DNA from: Limnohabitans sp.
GTDB lineage: Bacteria; Bacteroidota; Bacteroidia; Flavobacteriales; Flavobacteriaceae
Direction of reading: 5' to 3'
DNA length: 45,364 nt
Assembly: GCA_030053945.1 (NCBI GenBank)
Contig: JASGCW010000029.1
Span: 1-45,364 of the forward strand
Position 1 is the stretch's first letter. The number at the start of each line of letters is the position of its first letter. The position numbers and the translations under genes are program-made. This document shows, piece by piece, positions 33,886-44,315 of this stretch. Below the pieces are notes generated by a model. It was not told where the DNA came from. It worked only from the letters and a program-made list of their open reading frames with translations, and ran no database searches.

Positions 33886-34350
33886 ATGAAATTATCTGAA
33901 TTTAAAAAACAGTTAGAACTAGTTGAAAATTTCAAAATTCAATTGCCAAATGGCGAATTTGTACCAAACCATTTTCATATTACTGAAATGGGAATCATAA
34001 ATAAAAAATATACAGATTGTGGAAACACTTTTAGAGAAGAAAATTATTTTACTTTTCAACTATGGTATTCAATAGATACTTGGCATCAATTAACTTCTGA
34101 TAAAGTATTGAAAATAATTTCAGGCATAGAAAAAAATACCAACATTGAAGATTATGATATTTTAGTTGAATACCAAGATGAACATACTATTGGGAAATAT
34201 GGTTTAGAATTTAATGGTACACATTTCGAATTAACTACTACAAAAACAACTTGTTTAGCACAAGACAATTGTGGCATACCAGTAGAAAAAGTGAAAAAAA
34301 ATTTAAAAGAACTAACCACTTGTTGTACTCCTGAATCTGGGTGTTGTTAA
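33886..34350 (+). CDS. DUF6428-family protein in the ars operon
   Basis: 154 residues, cytoplasmic. The front reads LPNGEFVPNHFHITEMG, a pattern I associate with DUF6428, a family found in arsenic operons of Bacteroidota and others. The C-terminus is Cys-rich: TTCLAQDNCGIP near residue 125, then TTCCTPESGCC at the very end, suggesting metal or metalloid binding. It starts 27 bases after arsR and ends 3 bases before the methyltransferase. Biochemical role unknown. Confidence 0.75.
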   Translation: MKLSEFKKQLELVENFKIQLPNGEFVPNHFHITEMGIINKKYTDCGNTFREENYFTFQLWYSIDTWHQLTSDKVLKIISGIEKNTNIEDYDILVEYQDEHTIGKYGLEFNGTHFELTTTKTTCLAQDNCGIPVEKVKKNLKELTTCCTPESGCC

Positions 34351-34353
34351 AAT

Positions 34354-34974
34354 ATGAATCAAAAAGAACACTGGGAAAATGTTTTCTCAACAAAAGCAGA
34401 AAATGAAGTTAGTTGGTATCAAAAAGTTCCAACAACCTCATTAGCATTAATAGAAAAATTAGACCTACCTAAAGATGCTAAAATCATAGATATTGGTGGC
34501 GGTGATAGTTATTTGATTGATATTCTTATAGAAAAAGGATTTACTAATTTATATCTACTAGATATTTCTTCAAATGCTATTGAAAGAGCAAAAAAACGCT
34601 TAGGTAATCACGCTTCTAAAGTTAAATTTATAGTTTCAAAAAACATTGATTTACTAACAGATGAAAAATTTGATGTATGGCACGATCGTGCATCATTTCA
34701 TTTTTTAACAGACCAAAACGACATTGCTAAATATGCTATCTTAACTAATAAAAACATCAAAGAAAAGGGGACTTTATTAATAGGAGCTTTTTCAGAAAAT
34801 GGCCCTAAAAAATGTAGTGGTTTAGATATCACTCAATATAGTGCTGAAAAAATGAATACTATTTTTGGAGAAAATCTTGAATTAATAGATTCATTCACAG
34901 AAAATCATCAAACCCCTTTTGACACAACACAGAACTTTATATTTTGCACATTCAAAAAAAAAATAAAATGCTAG
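34354..34974 (+). CDS. Class I SAM-dependent methyltransferase in the ars operon
   Basis: 206 residues. The SAM-binding motif I reads AKIIDIGGGDSYLID, followed by LYLLDISSNAIERAKKRL (acidic motif II) and KFDVWHDRASFHFLTD (motif IV region). It is not a typical ArsM: I do not see the conserved cysteines that bind arsenite in AS3MT-type enzymes. Its start (NQKEHWENVFSTKAENEVSWYQ) is shared by small methyltransferases often found next to arsenic genes. Substrate unknown. Its end overlaps the start of the arsenate reductase gene by 7 bases. Confidence 0.82.
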   Translation: MNQKEHWENVFSTKAENEVSWYQKVPTTSLALIEKLDLPKDAKIIDIGGGDSYLIDILIEKGFTNLYLLDISSNAIERAKKRLGNHASKVKFIVSKNIDLLTDEKFDVWHDRASFHFLTDQNDIAKYAILTNKNIKEKGTLLIGAFSENGPKKCSGLDITQYSAEKMNTIFGENLELIDSFTENHQTPFDTTQNFIFCTFKKKIKC

Positions 34975-35579
34975 ATAAGTTATCCAAAACCATTGATGAT
35001 GTAATGAAAATATCAGTTTCGGAAGAGAGAAAAGAAATTCTCAAGCCTTTGATTAATTACATCCAAGAGAAAATTAATCTTAAGGAAGATATTCGATTAA
35101 ATTTTATTTGTACTCATAATTCTAGAAGGAGTCATTTGTCACAAATTTGGGCACAGACTATGGCATTCCACTTCGGGATTAAAAATGTATATTGTTATTC
35201 CGGCGGAACAGAAGCTACAGCAATGTTTCCAAAAGTAGCAGATACCTTATTCAAACAAGGTTTTTATATTCAAAAATTAAGCGATGCGAACAACCCCGTA
35301 TATGCGGTACAATATGACGAGAACGAACATCCTGTAATTTGTTTTTCAAAAACTTATTTTGATGATTTCAATCCTAAGAGCTCTTTTGCAGCGATACTTA
35401 CCTGTAATAATGCAGATGAAGGTTGTCCTTTAGTTCTAGGAGCAGAAGTCAGATTCCCTATCAAATATAACGATCCAAAAGCTTTTGATGGAACTGATTT
35501 AATGGATGAAAAATATGCAGAACGCAGTTTAGAAATTGCTTCAGAATTATTTTATGTTTTTTCTGAAATTAAAAAATAA
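34968..35579 (+). CDS. Thioredoxin-type arsenate reductase / low-molecular-weight PTPase fold
   Basis: 203 residues from ATG 34968, which overlaps the preceding stop by 7 bases; a longer frame start is in the previous gene. The P-loop is Cys48-THNSR-Arg54 (CX5R), followed by SHLSQIWAQ. A second redox block, LTCNNADEGCP, has Cys146 and Cys153 six residues apart, exactly the spacing of Cys82/Cys89 in pI258 ArsC. All three cysteines of the thioredoxin-coupled arsenate reductase relay are thus present. It has about 40 extra helical residues in front of the usual start. A thioredoxin gene stands about 700 bases downstream on the other strand. Confidence 0.85.
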   Translation: MLDKLSKTIDDVMKISVSEERKEILKPLINYIQEKINLKEDIRLNFICTHNSRRSHLSQIWAQTMAFHFGIKNVYCYSGGTEATAMFPKVADTLFKQGFYIQKLSDANNPVYAVQYDENEHPVICFSKTYFDDFNPKSSFAAILTCNNADEGCPLVLGAEVRFPIKYNDPKAFDGTDLMDEKYAERSLEIASELFYVFSEIKK

Positions 35580-35646
35580 AAATCTGAAATCTGAAATTGT
35601 AGGAATATTTTTAGTAACTTTATATACCACTAAAAATCAAAGTATT

Positions 35647-36024
35647 ATGAAAACAACTACAATGATTGTTCGGATATTATTAGGAGCTTTGCTTGCTTAT
35701 GCTTCTATACTTTTTTTCTTAAAATTAGCTCCAGAACCTGAAACTACAGGAGATTTTAAAGCTTTTCAAGTAGGTCTAATCTCATCACAGTACCTAATGC
35801 CATTAGCCAAAACCATTGAATTAGTTTGTGGAATATCATTTATTGCTAATAGATTTGTAGCGCTATCAAATCTGGTTATACTACCGGTCAGTTTAAACAT
35901 TTTTTTAATAAACTTTTTCCTTACACCAGAATATATTCCTATTGGGATTTTTGTAATTGCGGCAAATGTTTTTTTAATCTACAGATATTGGAATCACTAT
36001 CAAGGACTACTTGAACCAAAATAA
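35647..36024 (+). CDS. DoxX-like membrane protein
   Basis: 125 residues from ATG 35647. The frame is open much further upstream, but that part overlaps the preceding gene and is not hydrophobic. Four membrane helices are visible, beginning IVRILLGALLAYASILFFLKL. The APEPETTGDFKAFQVGLISSQYLMPL loop is typical of DoxX-like proteins in Bacteroidota. Function is poorly defined; in other systems DoxX members influence membrane redox. It is 67 bases behind the arsenate reductase gene, possibly with its own promoter, and is followed by a strong terminator. Confidence 0.82.
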   Translation: MKTTTMIVRILLGALLAYASILFFLKLAPEPETTGDFKAFQVGLISSQYLMPLAKTIELVCGISFIANRFVALSNLVILPVSLNIFLINFFLTPEYIPIGIFVIAANVFLIYRYWNHYQGLLEPK

Positions 36025-36025
36025 T

Positions 36026-36055
36026 AAAATAAGCACTTTTTCAAGTGCTTATTTT
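36026..36055. terminator. Bidirectional terminator between convergent genes
   Basis: AAAATAAGCACTT (36026-36038) is exactly complementary to AAGTGCTTATTTT (36043-36055) with a 4-base loop. It serves both the + strand ars operon and the - strand peroxiredoxin group; it overlaps the last two bases of the DUF6952 gene's stop codon. Confidence 0.88.
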
Positions 36056-36311
36056 ATTTATCTATAGAACCTACCACACGTTTCATAAAATCATTCAATG
36101 CGGTTTTCTTATCCTTTCCTTCTTGTATTAATTTTTGAACCTCCAAAGCTCCATACATATTAGATATCAATTCACCTATAACGTCTAATTCTTCGTCTTT
36201 AAGCGACTCTAATTCAGTAAGATTTTCTAAAACTTCAATAGCTTCTACAATATAATCTTTATCATTATCTTCAATAAACTGAGTCAAATGTTTGATAACT
36301 GGCAACTTCAT
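36054..36311 (-). CDS. DUF6952-family small protein
   Basis: 85 residues from ATG 36311 (MKLPVIKHLTQFIEDNDKDY), one base after the thioredoxin stop; the longer frame start would fall inside that gene. All-helical, acidic, no cysteines, no signal peptide. DELDVIGELISNMYGALEV and the closing FMKRVVGSIDK match a small protein I know from Flavobacteriia next to thioredoxin and peroxiredoxin genes, called DUF6952. Function unknown; tight coupling suggests it works with that redox pair. Confidence 0.75.
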   Translation of the reverse strand: MKLPVIKHLTQFIEDNDKDYIVEAIEVLENLTELESLKDEELDVIGELISNMYGALEVQKLIQEGKDKKTALNDFMKRVVGSIDK

Positions 36312-36312
36312 A

Positions 36313-36621
36313 TTACAAAATTTGTGCAACTAATTCATTAAGAACTTCAGCTTTGTTGGTTTGTGTTTCCCCTACTAATTTTCCATTAACAAAAGTGGCG
36401 AAAGTAGGTAAATTAGACACATTAGCTAATTTTCTTGATTCAGGTGCATTTTCAGCATCAACAATAACAAAGGTTACATTGTCATTTTCTGTAGCTAATT
36501 TTTTAAACTTAGGCTTCATAATACGGCAGTTTCCACACCAAGAAGCCGAAAATTGAACCACTACTTTTTCGTTAGTATTTACTAATTCCTGTAATGAATC
36601 ATTACTTAATTCAATTAACAT
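36313..36621 (-). CDS. Thioredoxin-family protein
   Basis: 102 residues. The active site is WCGNC (in SASWCGNCRIMKPKF), with Asn in place of the usual Pro, and the cis-Pro loop is NLPTFATFV. The full Trx fold is present without signal peptide, so cytoplasmic. It is likely the electron donor for the adjacent peroxiredoxin, and possibly for Tpx or the arsenate reductase. It follows the peroxiredoxin gene in transcription after a 78-base gap that holds a repeat tract. Confidence 0.93.
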   Translation of the reverse strand: MLIELSNDSLQELVNTNEKVVVQFSASWCGNCRIMKPKFKKLATENDNVTFVIVDAENAPESRKLANVSNLPTFATFVNGKLVGETQTNKAEVLNELVAQIL

Positions 36622-36652
36622 ATTTTGTTAAGGTTTAAAGTTTAAGTTCCAA

Positions 36653-36699
36653 GTTTCAAGCTGAATCAAATCAACTTGAAACCTGAAACAAATATTTTT
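36653..36699. repeat. GTTTCAAG-type intergenic repeat, copy 1
   Basis: GTTTCAAG (36653-36660) faces CTTGAAAC (36675-36682). The segment 36673-36691 (AACTTGAAACCTGAAACAA) is identical to 44289-44307. Upstream of the inverted pair, 36632-36650 has more GTTTAAA/GTTTAAG units. Both copies lie directly behind a stop codon (here of the peroxiredoxin gene). Confidence 0.7.
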
Positions 36700-37335
36700 C
36701 TAGTTTTGGCTCAAATAAGCAGCTGTACTAAGTCTGTCAGCATTCATTGCTTCTTTCCCCTCTTCCCAGTTAGCTGGACAAACCTCACCCTTAGTTTGAA
36801 CGTGAGTATATGCATCTACTAAACGTAAATATTCATTTACATTTCTTCCTAATGGCATATCATTTACACTCTCGTGGAAAATTTTACCTGTCTCATCAAT
36901 TAAATAAGTAGCACGGAAAGTTACATTAGAACCTTCTAATAAAATATCATTAGATTCTTCATCATATACTTCTTGAGCATCTAAAATATCTAAAGCTTTT
37001 GCTAAATTGCGAGTAGTATCTGCTAATAATGGGTAAGTTACACCTTCAATACCACCAGTATTTTTTGGTGTATTTAACCATGCGAAGTGAACTTCATTTG
37101 TATCGCATGAAGCGCCAATAATTATAGTGTTTCTTTTTTCAAATTCAGGCAAAGCAGTTTGGAATGCATGTAACTCTGTAGGACAAACAAAAGTAAAATC
37201 TTTTGGATACCAGAATAAAAGCACTTTTTTGTTGCTTTTTGTAGCTTCTTCAAGTACGTTAATTCTTAAATTATCTCCCATTTCTGAGATAGCATCTACT
37301 GTAATGTTTGGGAATTTTTTTCCAACTAATGACAT
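36700..37335 (-). CDS. 2-Cys peroxiredoxin (AhpC/Prx1 type)
   Basis: 211 residues. The peroxidatic Cys is in DFTFVCPTELHAF, the resolving Cys in GEVCPANWEEG near the C-terminus. Other family blocks include IIGASCDTNEVHFAW, PLLADTTRNLAKA and VNDMPLGRNVNEYLR. The C-terminal tail (after CPANW) lacks an obvious YF motif, so it is probably less easily overoxidised; this is inferred. It removes hydrogen and organic peroxides with thioredoxin. It is the first gene of the Prx-Trx-DUF6952 group and is divergent from katG. Confidence 0.94.
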   Translation of the reverse strand: MSLVGKKFPNITVDAISEMGDNLRINVLEEATKSNKKVLLFWYPKDFTFVCPTELHAFQTALPEFEKRNTIIIGASCDTNEVHFAWLNTPKNTGGIEGVTYPLLADTTRNLAKALDILDAQEVYDEESNDILLEGSNVTFRATYLIDETGKIFHESVNDMPLGRNVNEYLRLVDAYTHVQTKGEVCPANWEEGKEAMNADRLSTAAYLSQN

Positions 37336-37370
37336 AATATATAGTATTTAAATAATATTTTTTATGGATG

Positions 37371-37397
37371 CAAAAATAGTAGCAATTCTCTCTTCAA
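37371..37397 (-). promoter_or_regulatory. Candidate promoter of the peroxiredoxin gene
   Basis: On the minus strand TATTTTTG (37371-37378) matches TAnnTTTG exactly; TTG (37395-37397) lies 16 bases upstream, slightly closer than usual. The start codon is 35 bases downstream. Confidence 0.5.
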
Positions 37398-37505
37398 AAA
37401 AACGATTTAATTATAATTTTCTATGCTAGTATAGTTTTAATCTTTTAAACCTGTTTTTTTCATAAATTTAATTTGGATAAAAATTTTCAAATGAAAGAAT
37501 AGTTA

Positions 37506-37537
37506 TTATCTATTGAAAAAAAAAAATTAATAGATAA
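37506..37537. promoter_or_regulatory. Inverted repeat in the prx-katG divergent region
   Basis: TTATCTATT (37506-37514) is exactly complementary to AATAGATAA (37529-37537) across a 14-base, mostly A spacer. It lies 41 bases before the katG start. It could be a peroxide-regulator operator; the CTAT/ATAG halves resemble OxyR half-sites but the spacing is not canonical. Confidence 0.4.
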
Positions 37538-37575
37538 AATAAAATAATTTTACGAAACAAAATAAATCAAAATAA

Positions 37576-39753
<2,178 letters not shown>

Positions 39754-39780
39754 TCTGTATTAATTATTAAATTCTGACAA

Positions 39781-39812
39781 AGAGGTAGCGTATAAAAACT
39801 ACCTCTTTTTTA
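39781..39812 (+). terminator. katG terminator
   Basis: AGAGGTAG (39781-39788) pairs with CTACCTCT (39799-39806), followed by a T-run. It lies 27 bases after the katG stop. Confidence 0.9.
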
Positions 39813-39862
39813 TTTGAATACAAGTAAACCTTAATTATTTACTATTTTTTTACCAAGTTTTA

Positions 39863-39870
39863 TATATTTG
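39863..39870 (+). promoter_or_regulatory. Possible -7 element of the permease gene
   Basis: TATATTTG fits TAnnTTTG exactly, 32 bases before the start codon. No TTG is found at the normal -33 distance. A small TTGTTG/CAACAA hairpin follows at about 39868-39887 and may lie in the leader. Confidence 0.4.
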
Positions 39871-39902
39871 TTGGTTGAAGCAACAAAAACCAAACAAATT
39901 AT

Positions 39903-41603
39903 ATGTCTTTCAAAAAACTTTTCAGAACTAAATCTATAGAATCAATTTTAAAACAAGGCGGAGATGGCGAACACTCTGGATTGAATAAAGTACTAACTGT
40001 AAGAGATTTAACATTTTTTGGAATTGCAGCTATACTTGGAGCTGGAAGTTTTAGTAGTTTAGGAAGTGCCGTTTTTAGTGGTGGTCCTGGAGTTATTTTC
40101 TTATTCATTATAGTTGCAATAGCTTGTGGTTTTACAGCGATGTGTTATTCTGAATTTGCAAGTAGAATTCCTGTATCTGGAAGTGCATATACTTATGCCT
40201 ATGCAAGTTTTGGTGAAGTTTTTGCTTGGATAATAGGTTGGGCATTACTTATGGAATATTCTATTGGTAATATTTATGTAGCTTATAGTTGGAGTGATTA
40301 TTTTACTTCACTTTTACATCAATGTGGTGTTGATATTCCAACTTATTTTTCTACAAGTTATATGGAAGCTAAAGACGCTTTTAAAAGTAACGTTACTGGT
40401 GAAGCATATAGTGCTTGGCAGCAAGCACCAAGTATTTTAGGTTTAAGAATCATTGTAGATTTACCAGCCTTAGTAATAAACATATTAATTACTTATTTAG
40501 TTTTCAAAGGTGTTAAAGAAAGTAAAAACTTTAGTAACCTAATGGTAATTATAAAGATGTTTGTGGTTACATTAGTGATTGTTGTGGGAGGCGCAATGAT
40601 TTTCAAATATAACCTAACAGGCAACTGGACACCATTAAACGCTGAAGGTGTGCCAAGTTTTATGCCAAATGGCTTCAAAGGTGTTATGATGGCGGTAAGT
40701 GGGGTATTTTTTGCCTATATTGGATTTGATGCCGTGAGTGTTCTAGCAGAAGAAAGTAAGAATCCTCAAAGAGATTTACCTCGTGGTATGATTTATTCTT
40801 TAGTAATATGTACTGTAGTTTATATTCTTCTATCACTTGTACTTACTGGTGCAACAAACTATAAAAATTTTGAAGGAATAGGCGATCCATTGGCATTTAT
40901 TTTTGAATCTCAAAATCTTAATTCTTCTTGGATGCACTTTTTAATTGCCATTTGTGCTGTGGTTGCAATGACAAGTGTGATGCTTGTTTTTCAAATGGGA
41001 CAACCTAGAATATGGATGACAATGAGTAGAGATGGTCTATTACCAAAACGATTTCAAGAAATTCATCCAAAATATAAAACACCTGGTTTTTCAACAATTC
41101 TAACAGGTTTTGTAGTAGGTGTACCATTACTTTTTACAGATAAAACTTTTGTCTTAGATTTCACAAGTATTGGAACTTTATTTGCCTTTATTTTAGTATG
41201 TGGTGGTGTACTTCTAATTCCTAGAAGAGGAAAAGAAGTAGGTAAGTTCCATTTACCCTATATTAATGCAAAATTTATTTTCCCTACAATTACTGTTATC
41301 TCTGCCATTGTAATACACAAACTATACCCTACTTATTTTATAGATACTTTAAGTCTTTCAGAGAATACTATAGCAACAAATTTACCATTATTAGTTTTCT
41401 TCACGCTAACTATTATAATGTCGTTTGTAGCATTCATTAAAAATCTTTCTTTAATTCCACTTTTAGGATTAATTTCTTGTTGTTACTTATTAACAGGAAT
41501 GGCGGTTTCTAACTGGATGTGGTTTGGTGTATGGTTATTAATAGGATTAGTAGTTTACCTTGCTTATGGTTATAGAAATAGTAAGCTGAATAACATAGAA
41601 TAA
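39903..41603 (+). CDS. APC-family amino acid permease (cationic amino acid transporter-like)
   Basis: 566 residues with about 13-14 membrane helices. The front reads LTVRDLTFFGIAAILGAGSF, the first transmembrane helix with its substrate-binding unwound GAG region. The segments FTAMCYSEFASRIPVSGSAYTYAY, FAYIGFDAVSVLAEESKNPQRDLP and GQPRIWMTMSRDGLLP are typical of the CAT/YfnA branch. It imports or exchanges amino acids by proton or sodium coupling; the exact substrate is uncertain. A short insert of about 50 residues between helices 4 and 5 (YMEAKDAFKSNVTGEAYSAWQ) is probably a loop. It is monocistronic apart from the broken lipoprotein gene 21 bases behind it. Confidence 0.92.
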   Translation: MSFKKLFRTKSIESILKQGGDGEHSGLNKVLTVRDLTFFGIAAILGAGSFSSLGSAVFSGGPGVIFLFIIVAIACGFTAMCYSEFASRIPVSGSAYTYAYASFGEVFAWIIGWALLMEYSIGNIYVAYSWSDYFTSLLHQCGVDIPTYFSTSYMEAKDAFKSNVTGEAYSAWQQAPSILGLRIIVDLPALVINILITYLVFKGVKESKNFSNLMVIIKMFVVTLVIVVGGAMIFKYNLTGNWTPLNAEGVPSFMPNGFKGVMMAVSGVFFAYIGFDAVSVLAEESKNPQRDLPRGMIYSLVICTVVYILLSLVLTGATNYKNFEGIGDPLAFIFESQNLNSSWMHFLIAICAVVAMTSVMLVFQMGQPRIWMTMSRDGLLPKRFQEIHPKYKTPGFSTILTGFVVGVPLLFTDKTFVLDFTSIGTLFAFILVCGGVLLIPRRGKEVGKFHLPYINAKFIFPTITVISAIVIHKLYPTYFIDTLSLSENTIATNLPLLVFFTLTIIMSFVAFIKNLSLIPLLGLISCCYLLTGMAVSNWMWFGVWLLIGLVVYLAYGYRNSKLNNIE

Positions 41604-41624
41604 GAAGTAATCTTCCTTCCAATT

Positions 41625-42173
41625 ATGTTTATTTTAAACACTTCAAAAAACAAATTGAGGAAATTTATTTTTTGTATAGCGCTGCTTTTAATTTCTTGTA
41701 GAAAAGATGTTCCCAAAACTAGTAATTTGAATTTATAAAACTATTCGTATATCATTTTTGGGCAATATTCAGTCAATACAGACAATAAATGGAAACAGCT
41801 CTACAAAGTAGCAAACGATTCTATTTGGTTATATTACAAAGGGGGAGATTTTTATAATTATTCCACCAACAAATGGGAAAACAAAGTTGAAAAGAATGAA
41901 TTAATTAAAGATTCTGATAGAAATAATAGCGCTTTAAAGCTGATTAATAAAATAGATATACCTAAAATACTTCTTCTATCTAAAGATAGTTTAATAGGTA
42001 GTAATCCAAAAAATGCTGAATTAGGTTTATATATAGAGATAGGGAATTCTCATGAAAAGAAAACTTTTAAAATTAACAAATTGGATAAAAGAATCCCTCA
42101 AAAAATTCAAGAACTTGATAATAAAATTAGCAATATCATCAGTATACTAGATGATGATGAAATAAAAGATTAA
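41625..42173 (+). pseudogene. Small lipoprotein gene interrupted by an in-frame TAA
   Basis: From ATG 41625 the frame reads 37 codons with a lipobox (FIFCIALLLISC, Cys25), then TAA at 41736-41738, after which it stays open for 144 codons to TAA 42171. The second part reads NYSYIIFGQYSVNTDNKWKQ, SIWLYYKGGDFYNYSTNKW and a helical KRIPQKIQELDNKISNI stretch, all of coherent composition for a small Flavobacteriia lipoprotein. There is no frameshift. I do not recognise the family. It is 21 bases after the permease stop. Either a recent nonsense mutation or a sequencing error; without the stop the product would be 182 residues, anchored in the periplasm or outer membrane. Confidence 0.72.
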
Positions 42174-42303
42174 ACTCGAATTTAACTTAAATACCCGAAC
42201 CAAGTAAATTTATTTGAATTCATTACAAAGTATCAAATATAATGCACTAAAAATAGTCTTAACTATTTATGTGACTAATAATATTTAGTTTTGATTATAA
42301 ACA

Positions 42304-42336
42304 AAAAAGCCTGAAGAGTTGTGCTTCAGGCTTTTT
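42304..42336 (-). terminator. Terminator of the pyrG-yidC transcript
   Basis: AAAAAGCCTGAAG (42304-42316) is exactly complementary to CTTCAGGCTTTTT (42324-42336) with a 7-base loop; A and T runs make it bidirectional. It lies 15 bases behind the yidC stop. Confidence 0.93.
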
Positions 42337-42351
42337 AAATTTATAAAGAAT

Positions 42352-44235
42352 TTATTTTTTCTTATTATTTCTCTCTTCTTGTTGCTTTTGAGCTTGTTCC
42401 ATAGCTTCTTGCAATTTTTGCTGAAACTTACCTGGTTTTTTAGGCTCTTTTTGCTTATTTTCTTGAATTTGAGCGTGTATTTTTTGTTCATCTACCACAT
42501 AATTTTTGATATAGAACATAATTCCTAATGTCATTAAATTAGAAAACAAGTTATACAAACTTAAACCTGAACCATAATTATTGAAGAAGATTAACATCAT
42601 TATAGGTGAGATATAAATCATCATTTTCATAATCTTACCCATATCCGGCATTCCTTCTTGTTGTGGCGCTGCCATTTGCTGATCACCAGTCGTATATTTC
42701 ATATAAAAGAAAATGGCAATTGCAGCAAGGATAGGGAATAAACTTATGTGATCGCCATATAACGGAATAGTAAAAGGTAATTTTAATATCGAATCATAAG
42801 AAGATAAATCATTTGCCCAAAGAAATGCTTTTTGTCTTAACAAAAATTCTGTTGGAAAGAACTGAAATGATGCGTACATAAATGGTAACTGAATTAATGC
42901 AGGAATACAACCAGCCATAGGATTTACTCCCGCTTTATTGTACAACTTCATTGTTTCTTGTTGACGTTTCATTGGGTCTTTTACTTTTTCATTAATCTCA
43001 TTAATTTCAGGACGTAATACCTTCATTTTTGCTTGAGATAAAAATGATTTATAAGTAATAGGCGACATTGCCAACTTAATAATTATTGTAAAAATAATTA
43101 TGGCAATACCAAAAGACATAAATGAACTAAGAAAACCATATAATGGACTAAATATAAACTTGTTTATCCAGCCAAATATTCCCCATCCTAATGGAATTAT
43201 TTCTTCAAAATTTTTATCATAAGCCTTTAAAGTCTTATAATCTGTTGGACCAAAATAAAAATTCATTTTATGGTTTAACTCCCCATTCGCAAAAGCCAAT
43301 GGTAAATTAGCTTTAAACTCTTTTGTAAATACTGTATCCTTTTTTTCATCGTTTACAAGATTAGAGGAATGTAATTTTGATGTTTCAAAAGGTTTTTCTG
43401 TAATTAAAATAGAAGAAAAGAAATGTTGCTTAAATGCTACATAACTTACTTTTTCAGGAGTTTCTTCACTGTCCTTTCCAGCTCCAACATTATTTGCTTT
43501 TCCATCCTCTGAATAACGAATGTCTGTATAACGGTTTTCATAAGAAATGCTTTTCTCATTTCTGAACGTTTTCATACTCCATTCTAGATCCAAAGGCTTA
43601 GATTCATTTAGTGCTTTATTTAATCCTTTTGATTGAATATCAAATCCAATCATATAATCCTTTGATTTCAAACTGTATTTATATTCTAAAAACTGATTTT
43701 CACCTGCTTTTAGTTTCATTGAAAGAACTTGATTAGCACCTTCTTTTGTTACTGTTGGTTCAAAATATAAATCTTTCGTATTCAACACTCGATTATCTTG
43801 TGTTTGCAACTGAAGATTCAAATTGGCATTATTATTTTTTATCAACGCTACCAATTCTTTGCTATCACTTGAAAGTCTCTTATAATCCTTAAGTGTCGCT
43901 TCTACAATAAAACCGCCTTTATTAGCAATTTTTAGTTTTAGAACCTCATTTTCTATAGTTGTAAAGTTTTCTTTTGCTGAAGGTAAAGTTGCAGAATAAG
44001 CAAAACTTCCTAAACTCGCTTGTAGTGCTTTTAACTGAGTTGAATCTGAAGCTACAGGCGTTACAGCAGCAACCTCAGGTGCTTTAGTTTTAGCTTTTTC
44101 AAGCTTTTCTTTCTTTGCCTTTTCGGCATCAATTTCTGCTTGTGTGGGTTGATTTTTGTACATTATCCACATCATAATACCAAAAATCAAGGCAAATCCA
44201 ATAATCGAATTGAGGTCTAATTTTTTTCTTTCCAT
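42352..44235 (-). CDS. yidC: Membrane protein insertase YidC
   Basis: 627 residues. Helix 1 is at the front (IIGFALIFGIMMWIMYKNQ), then a periplasmic beta-domain to about 360. The conserved insertase core follows: FIFSPLYGFLSSFMSFGIAIIIFTI, KMKVLRPEINEINEK (cytoplasmic hairpin), AGVNPMAGCIPALIQLPFMY and helices near 495-570. The Lys/Gln-rich tail ends in NNKKK, which fits contact with the ribosome. It inserts Sec-dependent and independent proteins into the inner membrane. It is preceded in transcription by pyrG, with a 72-base gap filled by the GTTTCAAG repeat. Confidence 0.96.
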   Translation of the reverse strand: MERKKLDLNSIIGFALIFGIMMWIMYKNQPTQAEIDAEKAKKEKLEKAKTKAPEVAAVTPVASDSTQLKALQASLGSFAYSATLPSAKENFTTIENEVLKLKIANKGGFIVEATLKDYKRLSSDSKELVALIKNNNANLNLQLQTQDNRVLNTKDLYFEPTVTKEGANQVLSMKLKAGENQFLEYKYSLKSKDYMIGFDIQSKGLNKALNESKPLDLEWSMKTFRNEKSISYENRYTDIRYSEDGKANNVGAGKDSEETPEKVSYVAFKQHFFSSILITEKPFETSKLHSSNLVNDEKKDTVFTKEFKANLPLAFANGELNHKMNFYFGPTDYKTLKAYDKNFEEIIPLGWGIFGWINKFIFSPLYGFLSSFMSFGIAIIIFTIIIKLAMSPITYKSFLSQAKMKVLRPEINEINEKVKDPMKRQQETMKLYNKAGVNPMAGCIPALIQLPFMYASFQFFPTEFLLRQKAFLWANDLSSYDSILKLPFTIPLYGDHISLFPILAAIAIFFYMKYTTGDQQMAAPQQEGMPDMGKIMKMMIYISPIMMLIFFNNYGSGLSLYNLFSNLMTLGIMFYIKNYVVDEQKIHAQIQENKQKEPKKPGKFQQKLQEAMEQAQKQQEERNNKKK

Positions 44236-44243
44236 TTAAATTT

Positions 44244-44315
44244 AGTTTCAAGTTTAAAGTTTCAAGTTTGATTTGTTTTTGATAAAAAAACTTGAAACCT
44301 GAAACAATTATTTTT
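44244..44315. repeat. GTTTCAAG-type intergenic repeat, copy 2
   Basis: GTTTCAAGTTT (44259-44269) and AAACTTGAAAC (44288-44298) are exact inverted copies. GTTTCAAGTTTAAA at 44245-44258 repeats the unit. 44289-44307 is identical to 36673-36691. It fills the pyrG-yidC gap and reaches into the pyrG stop codon. Confidence 0.75.

Noticed and set aside
37506..37537. OxyR binding site
   Set aside because: Canonical ATAG-N7-CTAT spacing is not met; only half-sites resemble it. Reported as an unassigned inverted repeat.
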